Part shown: piece by piece, positions 10,489 to 21,800 of the stretch
Position numbering within the stretch: position 1 is the stretch's first letter
How the letters are laid out: every line of letters begins with the position of its first letter
NCBI GenBank assembly: GCA_037367405.1
Contig: JAZKJV010011597.1
Location: forward strand, 124,001-188,000
Length of the DNA: 64,000 nt
From: Ottelia alismoides
Lineage: Eukaryota > Streptophyta > Magnoliopsida > Alismatales > Hydrocharitaceae
Direction: 5' to 3'
Made by a program: the position numbers and the translations under genes
The notes under the pieces: model-generated
What the model saw: only the letters and a program-made list of their open reading frames with translations
Database searches by the model: none
What the model was told of the DNA's origin: nothing

Positions 10489-11611
10489 TCTCAGCTCCGG
10501 CGAGGTTTTCACGCATCTTTGGATCTCCCCCTCGACGCCTGTGACCTCCTCTGGAGTGCCTGAGTGACATCCGAGTGCTTTGGGAGTAGCAGCGAGGCCC
10601 GGGAAGCCGGGAGCCACTGATCCGGTGGTTTTCACTGCCGTATGCCGCGCGTGTGCGCTCAGCCTCGGGGAGACGACACCCCCTTGCAGGAAATGACCCC
10701 GGAGCTCCCCGAGCTCCCGCCCAGTCGACAGCATCCGCCAGGTAACCTTCTTAGTCCGTAGATTAGCTTAGAATAGGATTTTTAGATTCAGGTAGCCGTA
10801 GCTCCGCCAGCTCTGCTCTTCGTCTCCGTCTACTCATCCACCCATCCGACACCGTCACCACCTTCGCCAGACTTCTCCGCACATTCTTCGTTCATCCACC
10901 TAACCCTGACTCGCCCCGGAGTAGGGACTTTGGTCCTCTTCCTCCGCCGCTCGCCGGAGGACCTTCGCCTCGACGCACCAGCCACCCATTTCCCGCTCTG
11001 ATGGGTCGAAGCAGTTTGCCCTCGACCCAGCTCTCTTCCTGTGCAGGTATCGGGCCTACTCGACCTCATCTGGAGGTCGAAACTTCAGAGCACAGGAGCT
11101 TCAGGCCACCGCCGTCGCGGGGCCATTCTGATGGTTATCCGACTCATTGGAGGCCGCCATCAGCTGCGGAGCTTCACGGCGGAACCTCTCCGCACCTCAG
11201 GAGCAACAGGGGAGGATCTCAGCGCGTGTATCGGGCCGGCGAAGCTCGCCGACCAAGTGTTCTTCCACCATCCTCCCCAGACGTTCGATCAGCCTCGACG
11301 CTCCAGATCGCATCACGTCCGTCCGTTTGTGGAGCTGCAGCCACCGCCAGATCCTTTGGGGTTCGATCGCAACCGTCCGTTCACCGAGGTTTAGCCACGC
11401 CATGTTACAACCGTTAGATCTAACACGTGGCTTCACCTACTCCGTCCGATCCGAGCCAGGCACCTTCGCAGTCCCACGTCGCAGCTCAGCCGTTCGATCA
11501 TCCACGTGGGCTCTTCCCAGCCGTCGGATCTCGCCGAGGGCTCCCTTCGTCGTGCGCCACGCATCCTCCACCGACCGATCAGACACGTGGCGCGCGTCCA
11601 GCTCCTCGGAT

Positions 11612-11617
11612 AATAAA
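11612..11617 (+). terminator. Putative polyadenylation signal, 5' LTR of B
   Basis: AATAAA in TAATAAATAAGGGGTAA, at the GC-to-AT switch. It is conserved in the 3' LTR. Confidence 0.5.
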
Positions 11618-13044
11618 TAAGGGGTAAATATCACTTCAGCCCCCTCTTGTTTTGTCTTTGCTATTGAGTCCTGTAAATATTTTAGATAGTTTATTTTAGT
11701 TTGGTACATTTGCATTTTGGACCTTATAGTTTCTGGTATTTGCATTTATACCCCTGTCTACGTGGACCACTTGCCTCGTCACGTGAACTTTATTGGGTTA
11801 TTTGCATATATAGACCTATAGTTTCAGGATGTTTCTGAATGAATTTATGTTTTTAGGATTTGCAAATATGCCCCTGTGAATGGTTTGATTGTGCATGTGC
11901 GTTATATAGTGGGTAATTTACACTGAATCCCCTGGACTTTTAGTATGTGTTACTAATTAGCCTAGGAACTTAATTTTTCTTGCAAATAGGTCCCTGAGTG
12001 CCTCAGGTCACGCGCTTTGCACGTGGATCCTTGGGAATTTTGCACCGGACCCCTGGAACTTATTTTAATTGCATTTAGGTCCCTGTGTACTGTGCCCTTG
12101 TGTGTGATTTTAATAAAATAGCAAATCAACTCCAAATTTGACGAAAATTGGATACATGGCTCCTGCCATGGTGTAAAATTTTTTAAAAATTTTGGAGACA
12201 TTTTAGACACTGTTTGATATTTTTAAAAATTCAAAAACACGTATTTTCTTTACTGTTTAACTTTGAAAATCACAAAAAATATTGAAACTTATCTAAAAAT
12301 TACAAAAACAATTAGCTACTGTTTGTTTTGGCTTGCTTGATTTTCTTGCCAGTTTTGGATATTTTTCATTATATAAAACTCATAAAAACTGAAAAACACC
12401 TGAAAACTCATAAAAATTCTAATAATTAATCTAAAAATCCAAAAACAATAATTAAGGTGCTCAAATTTTCCTTGTTTCTTTCTCTATATAGGAAAATTAC
12501 CTCCAGTCTTATAGGGGATCTCTAGATATTTTATTTAGGTCCCTTAAGCTCGGCTAGACAGTCCCTTCATTTTCTCGCACTGTTTGATTTTTAGAAAATA
12601 AAATAAAAATCAGAAAAATCCCAAAAATTCATCAAAAATAGTAAAAAACATAAAACACACAAAAATATTTTTATTTGAATTTTTGATAGATTTTTAGTGC
12701 ATTAAATAAATAGTTGAATTGCTTGCTTTCCTTGTTTTCCATAGTTTCTTAATTAATTAAAAATCCAAAAAAATATAAAAAGAATTAAAAACCACCAAAA
12801 ATTCTCTTTTCTTCTCTTTCATTTTATTCTTGACTACTTCGTAGGCCGCGAGGCCATTTCGTGCTCCTTGAGTTCGACCCTGGTCGCTATACCAGGTTAA
12901 AATAATAGCAAGACCGCTATTGATTTTCGAGTTGATTTTTATATTGGTGGTCTATTTTTCTTGATTGATCGAGCCTGATTGCTTGGGTCGCAACGACCAT
13001 TTAGCACCTTATACCCTAGTGGTCAGCTTTTTCAGTCATCAGAA

Positions 13045-13061
13045 TGGCGCCGTTGCTGGGG
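13045..13061 (+). promoter_or_regulatory. tRNA-Asp primer binding site, element B
   Basis: TGGCGCCGTTGCTGGGG is complementary to the 3' end of plant tRNA-Asp(GTC) with one mismatch (CTGGGG instead of CCGGGG). It lies 3 bp after the LTR. Minus-strand DNA synthesis starts here. Confidence 0.88.
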
Positions 13062-13430
13062 ATCACGGCTTAGTAGTCGGTTTTCGATTTTTCCCGCGGT
13101 TTTCTTTTCCGCAGCTTTTTGTGCATATTTTGTATAGATCATTTAATTGCATAATTGTTTAGATAATCTGGTATGACGTTCTGTTTGTTTTTTTGCGAGG
13201 GTCCGAGGATCGAGGCGGCTTCTTCGGAAGCTGACGCAACCGCGAGAATCGGAGGGGGCTCTTTTCTTTACAGAGCCACAGGAGAGTACGAGGAACGAGC
13301 AGGAGTGCGGGAGCCGCGAGATAGCCGCGGAGTAGCATAGTTTATATTAGGTTTTATTTCTGCAATAATTGAACTGTTATTGTAATAATACAGGGACAGA
13401 CAGAGACTTGAACTTTCGGGGTCTGTTTCA

Positions 13431-13450
13431 CCGAGCACCGGTGTGCTCGG
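13431..13450 (+). promoter_or_regulatory. Conserved GC hairpin in leader
   Basis: CCGAGCAC and GTGCTCGG form an 8-bp stem around a CGGT loop. The same hairpin is kept in element D at 24046-24065. It lies about 390 bases after the primer site, where retroelement RNAs often carry dimerisation or packaging structures; that role is inferred only from position and shape. Confidence 0.5.
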
Positions 13451-14172
13451 GGGACCCCTTAGCTAGTTCGGTTTTTCGCGATTTTTACACGTTCCTTTAC
13501 TGCCTTTTCCGGTTTCGCGCGGATTTTCGAGCCCCTAGCCGTAGGATTTTTTGCTTGATTGTGACGTAATTCATAGGATCCAAACACCCTAATATAATTG
13601 CCTGTTCCTATAATGCGGTAATTGGACCTATAATAAAAAAATAATAAAATAGCCGTTCCATCACCTCCGAGCCTACGCGCCGCGAGCCCGCCCCGTCAAG
13701 CGCTACTCTCGACCTGTCGAGAAGAGGAGGGGTGGGTCTAGACCGGACTCTTTGGATTGGAGGCTGGTGGTCGGCTAGTTGTTCTTTCGAGTAGCACTGC
13801 TGTTTAGGGACTCGATTTTCCGTATGCACCATTTAGGTAGTTTATTTCCTGTCTTTTAAATTCTGCGTGGATCACATTGCATGTAGAGTGCTGGAGCCAG
13901 GTACGCATTTCTATCTCTGCATGCATCATTGATTTATCGCCCATCGGCTTTTTCGTCTTCTCCCCCCTGTTTTTGACTTAATAAGCAGGAGAACCGAAAA
14001 ATTCGTTAGGCGGTTTTGCTTGTATTAAAAATATCTAAAAAAAACAAAAACAATAAAATCGGGACTGCTAATCATACTTGACCTAAAAGACACTTCACTG
14101 AAAATCTGTCTTGAGGAGAGTAACCCCCTCCTTGTTTGGTTTGGATGAGCGAGAGACTGACCCGCACATTAG

Positions 14173-14226
14173 GATAGAGCCTCCAATCTTTCTTGACTGT
14201 ATAGAGCCTCCAATCTTTCTTGACTG
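14173..14226 (+). repeat. 27-bp tandem duplication in leader
   Basis: ATAGAGCCTCCAATCTTTCT recurs with a period of 27 bases, the two units differing by about one base. It is specific to B among the leaders visible here. Confidence 0.85.
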
Positions 14227-14503
14227 ATTACTGGGCTTTCAGTATGGGACAGTCGTTGAGAAATATCTGGATACCTATTACCTCACGTAATCGCTCTGAT
14301 AGACTGAATGATCACCTAAAATAAAATCGACATGGATAATTGACCGATCCCTTTCGGTCTTCAGCTTTGTGTGCGTAGGTGAATTGGGGTTTGCTTGTTC
14401 ATCTTGTGTGATTGCCAGATCCCTTCGATCTTTCCCCATCTTCCTCCATCTATTTCCCACCCTCCCTCCCTTCAGTCTTCCTCTTCTTCTCCTTTACCCC
14501 TGG

Positions 14504-15718
14504 ATGATGGATCTCCCTCACTTCGAGATGACTCTTACGGCTTCTTCTCCATCTTCTGAGCATCACTCCAGTCCACCTTCTAGGGAGGTCGGATCTCCGA
14601 CCAACCTCCCGCTCCCTCCCTCCCTTTCATCTCACTACTCTGGGCATGTTGTGCTAGACGTCCGAGGATTCCAGATAGAGAAGATGCGAGACCCGAACGA
14701 TGCTATTGCTGAGTTGAGAGAGCACTCCGTTAGTGATCAGAGAGAGCAGTGGAGATCAGCAGACATATCCTATTCCAAAAGGATGGAGGAGCATATAGCA
14801 CAGGGAGCTGAGTCAGCTTCTACATTACGTCCATTCGTTTTGGAGTTCGATTACATTCAGCGACTGCCGACATTTTCAGGAGAGGCGCACGAGGAGCCTT
14901 ATCTTCACCTGTCCGCATTCGAGGAGTTTTGTAGAGCTCAGAGATATTCAGATATCACTGCAGAGGAGTTGATGACCAGGACCTTCCCATTCACACTTCA
15001 CGACAGAGCCATGAGATGGCACCGCCGATTGGGGAGGACATTCGATACGTGGGGAGATCTACGCCGAGAGTTTCTACAGAGATACTTCCCTCCACGTAGA
15101 GCAGATTTCATGCGGTCTTTGATCACAGAGTTTTCAGTTGACCACCAAGAGCCATTGCACGAGGCATGACCGAGGTTTCTTAACCTCTTGAGGAGATTTC
15201 CTGAGCACGAACTTCAACTGACAGACTTGATAAAGATCTCCATGCGGGGGATGACCGCAGAGCAGATAGCACTGGTGATTACCACATGTGGCGGTTCACA
15301 CCGCAGTTCGGACATTCACTTACTGGACACCATCTCGAGTTTACTTTCACAGATATCTTCTTCACAAGATGCCGTAGTCAGGACAACACATGTAGATGAT
15401 GTTGTACCAGTGAGGTGTGTTACTTTACATGATGAGACAGCGTCTACACACCAGCCCGAGGACTTGGAGCAGACAGCACCACTGACAGAGGAGATGACTG
15501 CGATAGCAGAGGTTCGGACCCAGAGTTTTCTCGAGTTCCCGTTGTTGTTACAGCTGGAGTTCGAGGCAGCCCCAGAGTTCCCAGTTGACGAGTCTTGGAT
15601 ATCAGATCTTCTGATATACCAGGACCGGAGGAGCCCCCTCTACTACAGCCATTATCTCAGACACTTCAGATTCCAGTCTCGGAGGACTCAGCCTCCTTTC
15701 TGCAGAGATACTTCTTAG
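14504..15718 (+). pseudogene. gag: gag of element B, interrupted
   Basis: Start chosen at the paired Met codons at 14504/14507 (MMDLPHFEM); codons upstream to 14369 are hydrophobic and look like leader. The retrotransposon gag core shows FSGEAHEEPYLHLSAFEEF, then FPFTLHDRAMRWHRRLG and WGDLRREFLQRYFPPRR, the usual Athila order of helices. It would form the particle shell. A TGA at 15167-15169 replaces the Trp codon seen in the motif FHEAWERF of F. The same frame stays open from there to 15718 (FPEHELQLTDLIKISMRGMT), so this may be a single nonsense mutation. A frameshift near 15600 passes into the next ORF. No zinc knuckle and no poly-Ala tract of the C/D type is present. Confidence 0.8.
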
Positions 15719-16566
15719 ACGCAGACAGCTACCAGGACTCAGCCCAGCAGCCTCAGCTCGAGGAGGGATACCACTTTGAGAGTACAGACACAGAGAGTCC
15801 CGTCTTCGAGCCTTTTGTCCTCCACTTTGTTGAGAGAGATACACTTCCTAAGGACCAGCTGACAGCCAGCATAGCTGCAGAGCGAGGATCAGCCACAGAC
15901 ACTTTGCCAGCTTCCGCGATGTTGACTAGTACCTTCTCCTGCTTCCAGATTGCCGAGAGCTACACTTCCGATGATGATGCAGCCTGGTGCACCGAGTGGA
16001 TACTTGATAGCACTGCAGATGCCCATCTAGATCTTGATCCTCTTCTTGTCACTCTTGATCTCGCATTTCACCCCGAGGGTTATCTGCAGGAGGATGCCGC
16101 ACTCGATGAGTACTCGGTTTCATCTTCTGAGACTGTTTCCGATCTGGGGGAACACGAAACCGAGTCTTTAGATCATTCTGATTCTGAGTCTTCTCACCTC
16201 GACGACCCTCGCGAGGATGAGCCCATTCTGGAGATAGTCAATGGTTTGCCTGATCTGATTCTATTTCATGCATCGGATATCAGTCTGCTTAGAGAGTCTC
16301 CTGATCTTGATTGTCCACATTTGTTTGAGACGCTGATTGACGTGGAGGATTCTATTACTGATCCATCCTTCTCCACGTTTGATTTCTTCGGCTCCACACT
16401 CTCACTCCAATCTGACCTAGAGCCGCTGATTTCTTTTATGCTACCGGATCCCGATCACTTATTTCCATATCACTGGCCGGTAGCAGTCACCCGCTTGATT
16501 GCATATCTGGGTGTCTTTGATTACACTGCTGAGTTCGTCGCAGTTCCCATACCGATATTGCGATGA
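15595..16566 (+). CDS. Acidic ORF of unknown function replacing pol in element B
   Basis: The ORF is 323 codons and very rich in Asp, Glu and Ser, ending at TGA 16564-16566. It probably continues the gag frame after a frameshift near 15600, so the Met at 15595 need not be the real start. No catalytic motif, zinc knuckle or membrane segment is visible. The middle (TSDDDAAWCTEW) faintly resembles the acidic linker after the protease in A ([12 protein letters not shown]), so it may be a diverged remnant of that linker. The C-terminal third, including PLISFMLPDPDHLFPYHW, matches nothing I know. Its length without stops in an otherwise decaying element suggests recent selection, but one copy cannot prove it. 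Confidence 0.5.
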   Translation: MDIRSSDIPGPEEPPLLQPLSQTLQIPVSEDSASFLQRYFLDADSYQDSAQQPQLEEGYHFESTDTESPVFEPFVLHFVERDTLPKDQLTASIAAERGSATDTLPASAMLTSTFSCFQIAESYTSDDDAAWCTEWILDSTADAHLDLDPLLVTLDLAFHPEGYLQEDAALDEYSVSSSETVSDLGEHETESLDHSDSESSHLDDPREDEPILEIVNGLPDLILFHASDISLLRESPDLDCPHLFETLIDVEDSITDPSFSTFDFFGSTLSLQSDLEPLISFMLPDPDHLFPYHWPVAVTRLIAYLGVFDYTAEFVAVPIPILR

Positions 16567-16773
16567 CAGTACGGCATGTGACTTACCGATGTCGTCCTGA
16601 ACCTTGATACTGCATTATTCTAGCCTTTGCGCCCAGCTAGGTGCGTAAAATCTAGCGCTTGTTGAGAGGCACCTCAACATTGTACTCTTTTGTATATACG
16701 TGTTTTGTCTTAGTTTGATCTTTCTGTCTTCCGTTCTTGTTTTCACCCCAGGTCTCGCCTAGGGTTATCTTTG

Positions 16774-17086
16774 CTATACTTAGGATATTCCTCATCCTAA
16801 ATATAGGGGGGTGGAAACACCGGGTTGTTCATTCGTTCTGTTTCATCACTTCTGTTGTGTTGCCTATACTTAAGGTGCTTCACTTAAGTATAGGGGGAGT
16901 GATGCCCCTCCACCTTGCATATATGTGTTGATTTTCTTCCTGTCTTTCTACCCCTATTTTGCTGCCTATACTTAGGGATATTTCACCCTAAGTATAGGGG
17001 GGGGAGACTCTGTACATTCTTCACTCAGATTTCCCTTCATGTACAACTTGCTATACTTAGGATTATTTAATCCTAAGTATAGGGGG
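16774..17086 (+). repeat. Array of four polypurine-tract hairpins (element B)
   Basis: Four hairpins start with CTATACTTA(A/G)G and close with an arm ending AAGTATAGGGGG or the variant AAATATAGGGGGG: 16774-16807, 16864-16895, 16966-17004 and 17051-17086. The second, CTATACTTAAG...CTTAAGTATAG, keeps the pairing through compensating changes. A half copy follows at about 17220-17232, next to an AT hairpin. Element A has three hairpins in this position, so the copy number varies. Confidence 0.85.
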
Positions 17087-17793
17087 AAACCATCGAGTTC
17101 TCCTCATTCTATTCATTCATTCATCTCTGTATCTAGCCATTCCTTTTCACTTCCCTGTTACTAAGCATGAGTTATGTCTTCTTCATCGCTCTTGATCACT
17201 CTGAGGATATCGTTCGAGCTAAGTATGGGGGGGTGTATATATTTCATATATACTTTAGCCATAACTCGTACTTTGTGTGAGTGTGTTAATAAATAAAATG
17301 GCTAAAAAACCTTAAAAATCACAAAACTTATATTTTTTTCCTGTAAATAATCATTCTTTTAATTGCACAGACATAGCTAGTGTACAAAAATTATTTTTGT
17401 AAAAATGTTTTCAAAAAGTTTTTGTGTAAAGTTTGTGTAAATATTTTCTTATCAAAATTATGTATATAGTACAAAATTTTTCCAAAAGGTTTTGAAAATC
17501 AAAAGTTTGCAAAAATCTTGTGTAAATGTTTATAAATACTTTTGCAAAACTTGTACTTCATGCATCCATCCACTCATGATTTCAAAACATTTTTCAAAAA
17601 TTTTGCACGATTGTAAATACTTGTAAATAGCATCTTCGTGCATATATGTATATAATTTTTCTGGATGATAGTTGACATTTAAACTAGCCTGGAATTAAAT
17701 TGAGAAATGGAGCTTGATTAAGATCTTAATCCACCTAATTCTAAGAGGAACCTTATAGGGCTTAGGGTTAAGGCTTTTCAGGTCCATAAGGAC

Positions 17794-18271
17794 TTAATTC
17801 TTTGAGTCCACTAGGCTATGAGCATATGTCATCTTGATGAGCCTAAGTAGAACACTTAACAACACACGCATGACTCTTAGAGACAATGGCTTGACTTGCA
17901 CCATCACCTTACACATAGCTCTCCACGGATGAGGTGGTGAGGAGGCAGTTTCCTTTGGCTTGGGGTAGCATATGAGGGTAGTACTTCTAGGCGGAACCTC
18001 TCTTCTTCTTCTAGTGAAGGAAGTGCGTCTCAACTTGGTCTAGTGATGATGAATGCTAAAGACAGAAGCCGTGGGTTACAATAAAGCTTCAAAAGAGGGA
18101 TAGTCTACGGCTCAAGAGGAAATTTCTTGTATATATGCTGCACCATGTAGATATGTTGTACAGAGGCACTTGAAAAAAAATGCAAAATGCAAAAAGAACT
18201 CCAAAAAAAAGTGGTGGGTCGGATTGAAAATTTAATAACCCCACCGGAGTGTATATAGTCAAATAAAGCAA
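17794..18271 (-). other. Antisense reading frames, element B copy
   Basis: Two minus-strand frames: 18089-18271 (MLYLTIYTPVGLLNFQSDPP, 60 codons) and 17794-18033 (MRRTSFTRRRREVPPRS, 79 codons). In element F the corresponding pieces form one open frame of 115 codons, so here a frameshift near 18105 and the TAG before MRRTSF divide them. No domain is recognised. The case for coding rests only on presence in four copies, which also share this DNA by descent. Confidence 0.3.
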
Positions 18272-18323
18272 AAGCTTATGGTATCCATGTTACATCTCAT
18301 GAAGCTTGCAGCGGGAGATTTAG

Positions 18324-18533
18324 CTACACTGGCTGAGCTTCCAAAAGTCTATACTTCTTCCCCCTCCTCTTCAGCCGGTTGTACTTGAACTTAGAAGGAA
18401 TACCCCGCTTCTCGAGGAGAGAGTTGCTAGACTGAGGCATTAGAGTTACCAGGTTAGGGGAGGTTGTTTCTTTGCTACTTCTGAGGTGGGGAGCTACATA
18501 TCCCTTACACTGCATGGAAAGATTCATGGTCAT
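18324..18533 (-). other. Second antisense reading frame, element B
   Basis: A 69-codon minus-strand frame including SSNSLLEKRGIPSKFKYNR, with a basic C-terminal half. The matching DNA exists in A, C and F. It is not recognised and is weakly supported as coding. Confidence 0.22.
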
Positions 18534-18808
18534 TAGAGTTTGTGTATGTAGACTTGTTCTGGTCTGGTTTATTGAGGAGTCTTGTCCATAGATTGGTGGA
18601 ACTTAGAGGCTGTTGAGTTTAAGCTTAAGTCTAAATAAGGTTCCGACACATTAATAATCCAAAGATCTGATCGAGCTCCATATTTCAATTTAATGAAGGC
18701 TAGTTTAATAATCAACCTTAATCCATGTATATTCCTCTCTTTTTCTTTTTCTTTCTTTCTTTTTCACTTCTTTTTAAAATAAGTGTTTGCTAAGGGACTA
18801 GCAAAGTT

Positions 18809-18821
18809 AAGTATAGGGGGG
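18809..18821 (+). promoter_or_regulatory. Polypurine tract of element B
   Basis: AAGTATAGGGGGG lies directly before the 3' LTR and is identical to that of A. Confidence 0.88.
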
Positions 18822-21800
18822 TGATGAATACCCATTCATCACTCTTTATTCTTATATTTTAGCTAGAAAAACCTTTGCAAATACATGTAGATAAGTGTAA
18901 ATACAAATAATTAGCAAAAAGCATGCATTGTGTAAAAACTAATAATTAGCATGTTTTTGTGCTAAAATAAAAGAATAAAGAGTCAAAAGAAAAGAGGGAA
19001 ATATTTAGAATAAATATCGAGCGACCTAATCCCAAGGGAAGGCTCAGCATGAGCCTGACCGCATAAAACCCAAGTAGAGAGAGATAAGGAAGCTCATTTG
19101 TGTATATACCTATAAATAAATAAATGAAAATATTTTCCTCTAAAAATAAAAATAAAAATGGATTGTATTTATTTGTAATATTTGTAAATATAAAATCAAA
19201 ATAAAAATATAAAAATAAAAAGGAATTAAAAATCCCTTCACCATTGTATAAAAGCCATGTACATAGATCCCTTTATCTATTTATTTACCCTTATAAATAA
19301 ATAAATAAAAATCCAATAAAATGTGTACATACTACACATTCCATAATGTAAATACATAAATAAAAAAAATAAAAAATAAAAATAAAATAAAAAGAAATCA
19401 AAAATCAAAAATACATTGTAATTATACCATGTAGATACATGTGCATATATTTTTAACCTTGTATATAAATAATAAAAATAAAATAAAAATATCAAATTAT
19501 TCCAAATTTTATTATAATAAATAAATAAAATATAAAATTGGAATAAAATATACAAAAAATAAACAATTAAAAATCAAAAATAAAAAATACATATGTATAT
19601 ACATGTATATAATAATAATATTTTGTAAATACCTAAAATATATTTCAAAAAAATAAATGAAAATCACAAAAAATAGAAAAAAATAAAATAAAATTTTTTC
19701 ATGTTTTAAGTTTCTTTTAATTCGATCATTTTCTATTTCAAAATAAATAATCAAATAAATGGAATTTGGCGGATTCTGATTGGTCCACGAGGGTTTGTTG
19801 ACCCCGGTCAACTCTCCCCCGCGGACCCCCTCCTTGCGGATCCGAGTGCCTGACCCGACTTCTCCAATTATCTCCCACTCGATCCGCCAACCAATCACCC
19901 TAACCCCAGGCCCTGAATATTCCTCGATCTTTTCTGATCCACGCTCGGCAGGGGTTCTTGGGGTCCGTGTTCCGAGTATCTCGCCCGATCGTCTCCAAGC
20001 CGGACCCCTAGGAATACAAAGTCTCTGCTCCGGCAAGGTTTTCACGCATCTTTGGATCTCCCCCTCAACGCCTGTGATCTCCTCTGGAGTGCCTGAGTGA
20101 CAACCGATTTCTTTGGAGTAGCAGCGAGGCCCGAGAAGCCGGGAGCCACTGATCCGGTGGTTTTTCACCACCGTGCGCCGCCGCGAGCGCGCTCCGCCTT
20201 GGGGAGACGACGCCCCCTTGCAGGCAATGACCCCGGAGCTCCCCCGAGCTCCAGCCCAGTCGACAGCATCCGCCAGGTAACCATCTTAGTCCGTAGATTA
20301 GCTTAGAATAGGATTTTTAGATTCAGGTAGCCGTAGCTCCGCCAGCTCTGCTCTTCGTCTCCGTCTACTCATCCACCCATCCGACACCGCCACCACCTTC
20401 GCCAGACTTCTCCGCACATTCTTCGTTCATCCACCCAACCCTGACTCGCCTCGGAGCAGGGACTTTGGTCCTCTTCCTCCGCCGCTCGCCGGAGGATCTT
20501 CGCCTCGACGCACCAGCCACCCATTTCCCGCTCTGACGGGTCGAGGCAGTTTGCCCTCGACCCAGCTCCCTTCCTGTACAGGTATCGGGCCTACTCGACC
20601 TCATCTGGAGGTCGAAACTTCAGAGCACAAGAGCTTCAGGCCACCGCCGTCGCGGGGCCATTCTGGTGGTTCTCCGACTCATTGGAGGCCGCCATAAGCT
20701 GCGGAGCTTCACGGCGGAACCTCTCCGCACCTCAAGAGCAGCAGGGGAGGATCACAGCGCGTGTATCGGGCCGGCGAAGCTCGCCGGCCAAGTGTTCTTC
20801 CACCATCCTCCCCAGACGTTCGATCAGCCTCGACGCTGCAAATCGCATCACGTCCGTCCGTTTGTTGAGCTGCAGCCACCGCCAGATCCTTTGGGGTTCG
20901 ATCGCAACCGTCCGTTCACCGAGGTTTATCCATGCCGTGTTACAGCCGTTAGATCTAACACGTGGCTTCACCTACTCCGTCCGATCCGAGCCAGGCACCT
21001 TTGCAGTCCTACGTCGCAGCTCAGCCGTTCGATCATCCACGTGGGCTCTTCCCAGCCGTCGGATCTCGCCGAGGGCTCCCTTCATCGTGCGTCGCGCATC
21101 CTCCACCGACCGATCAGACACGCGGCGCGCATCCAGCTCTCGGATAATAAATAAGGGGTAAATATCACTTCGGCCCCCTCTTGTTTTGTCTTTGCTATTG
21201 AGTCCTGTATTTATTTTAGATAGTTTATTTTAGTTTGGTACATTTGCATTTTGGACCTTATAGTTTCTGGTATTTGCATTTATACCCCTGTCTACGTGGA
21301 CCACGTACCTCTTCACGTGAACTTTATTGGGTTATTTGCAGATATAGACCTATAGTTTCAGGGTGTTTCTGAATGAATTTATGTTTCTAAGATTTGCAAA
21401 TATGCCCTGTGAATGGTTTGAATGTGCATGTGCCTTATATAGTGGGTAATTTACACTGAAGCCCTTGGACTTTTAGTACGTGTTACTAATTAGTCCAAGA
21501 CTTAATTTTTCTTGCAAATAGGTCCCTGAGTGCCTCAGGTCACGCGCTTTGCACGTGGATCCTTGGGAATTTTGCACCGACCCCTGGAACTTATTTTAAT
21601 TGCATTTAGGTCCCTTTGTATGTGCCCTTGTGTGTGATTTTAATAAAATGGTAAATCAACTCCAAATTTGATGAAAATTGGACATATGGCTCCTGCCATG
21701 GTGTAAAATTTTCTATAAATTTTGGAGACATTTTAGACACTGTTTGATATTTTTAAAAATTCAAAAACATGTATTTTTATTACTGTTTAACTTTGAAAAT

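Larger units (their letters stand above)
10348..13041 (+). repeat. 5' LTR of element B, truncated at its start
   Basis: This aligns with 19886-22567 of the 3' LTR, starting at CCAATCACCCTAACCCC (10358), so about 1,060 bp of U3 are missing. It contains a TATA box, a GC-rich transcribed part with repeated CACGTG (G-box) words, the polyadenylation signal and an AT-rich U5. It ends CAGTCATCA at 13041, three bases before the primer site. The left joint follows the A LTR, which lacks only its last few bases, so one deletion or recombination event can explain both losses. Confidence 0.85.
13062..14503 (+). other. 5' leader of element B
   Basis: About 1.4 kb of untranslated sequence lies between the primer site and gag. 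It holds a GC-rich hairpin (13431-13450), a 27-bp tandem duplication (14173-14226), and blocks shared with the leaders of D (reverse strand) and C (28211-28840). No long ORF continues through it. Confidence 0.75.
17087..18808 (+). other. 3' untranslated region of element B
   Basis: Collinear with 5262-6990 of element A: AT-rich words with TTTTGTAAA, then the conserved block at 17690-18700, a polypyrimidine stretch and the polypurine tract. No sense-strand ORF is visible. Antisense frames are listed separately. Confidence 0.75.

Noticed and set aside
10998..11620. Several overlapping frames of 100-160 codons in the GC-rich LTR part, also present at 20666-21161
   Set aside because: They recur because the two LTRs of B are near-identical DNA. 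Three frames are open at once in both places, which is expected from composition rather than coding.
14369..14503. N-terminal extension of the B gag frame, hydrophobic, resembling a signal peptide
   Set aside because: It matches leader DNA of sister elements that lies before their gag start. The Met pair at 14504 fits the homologous start.
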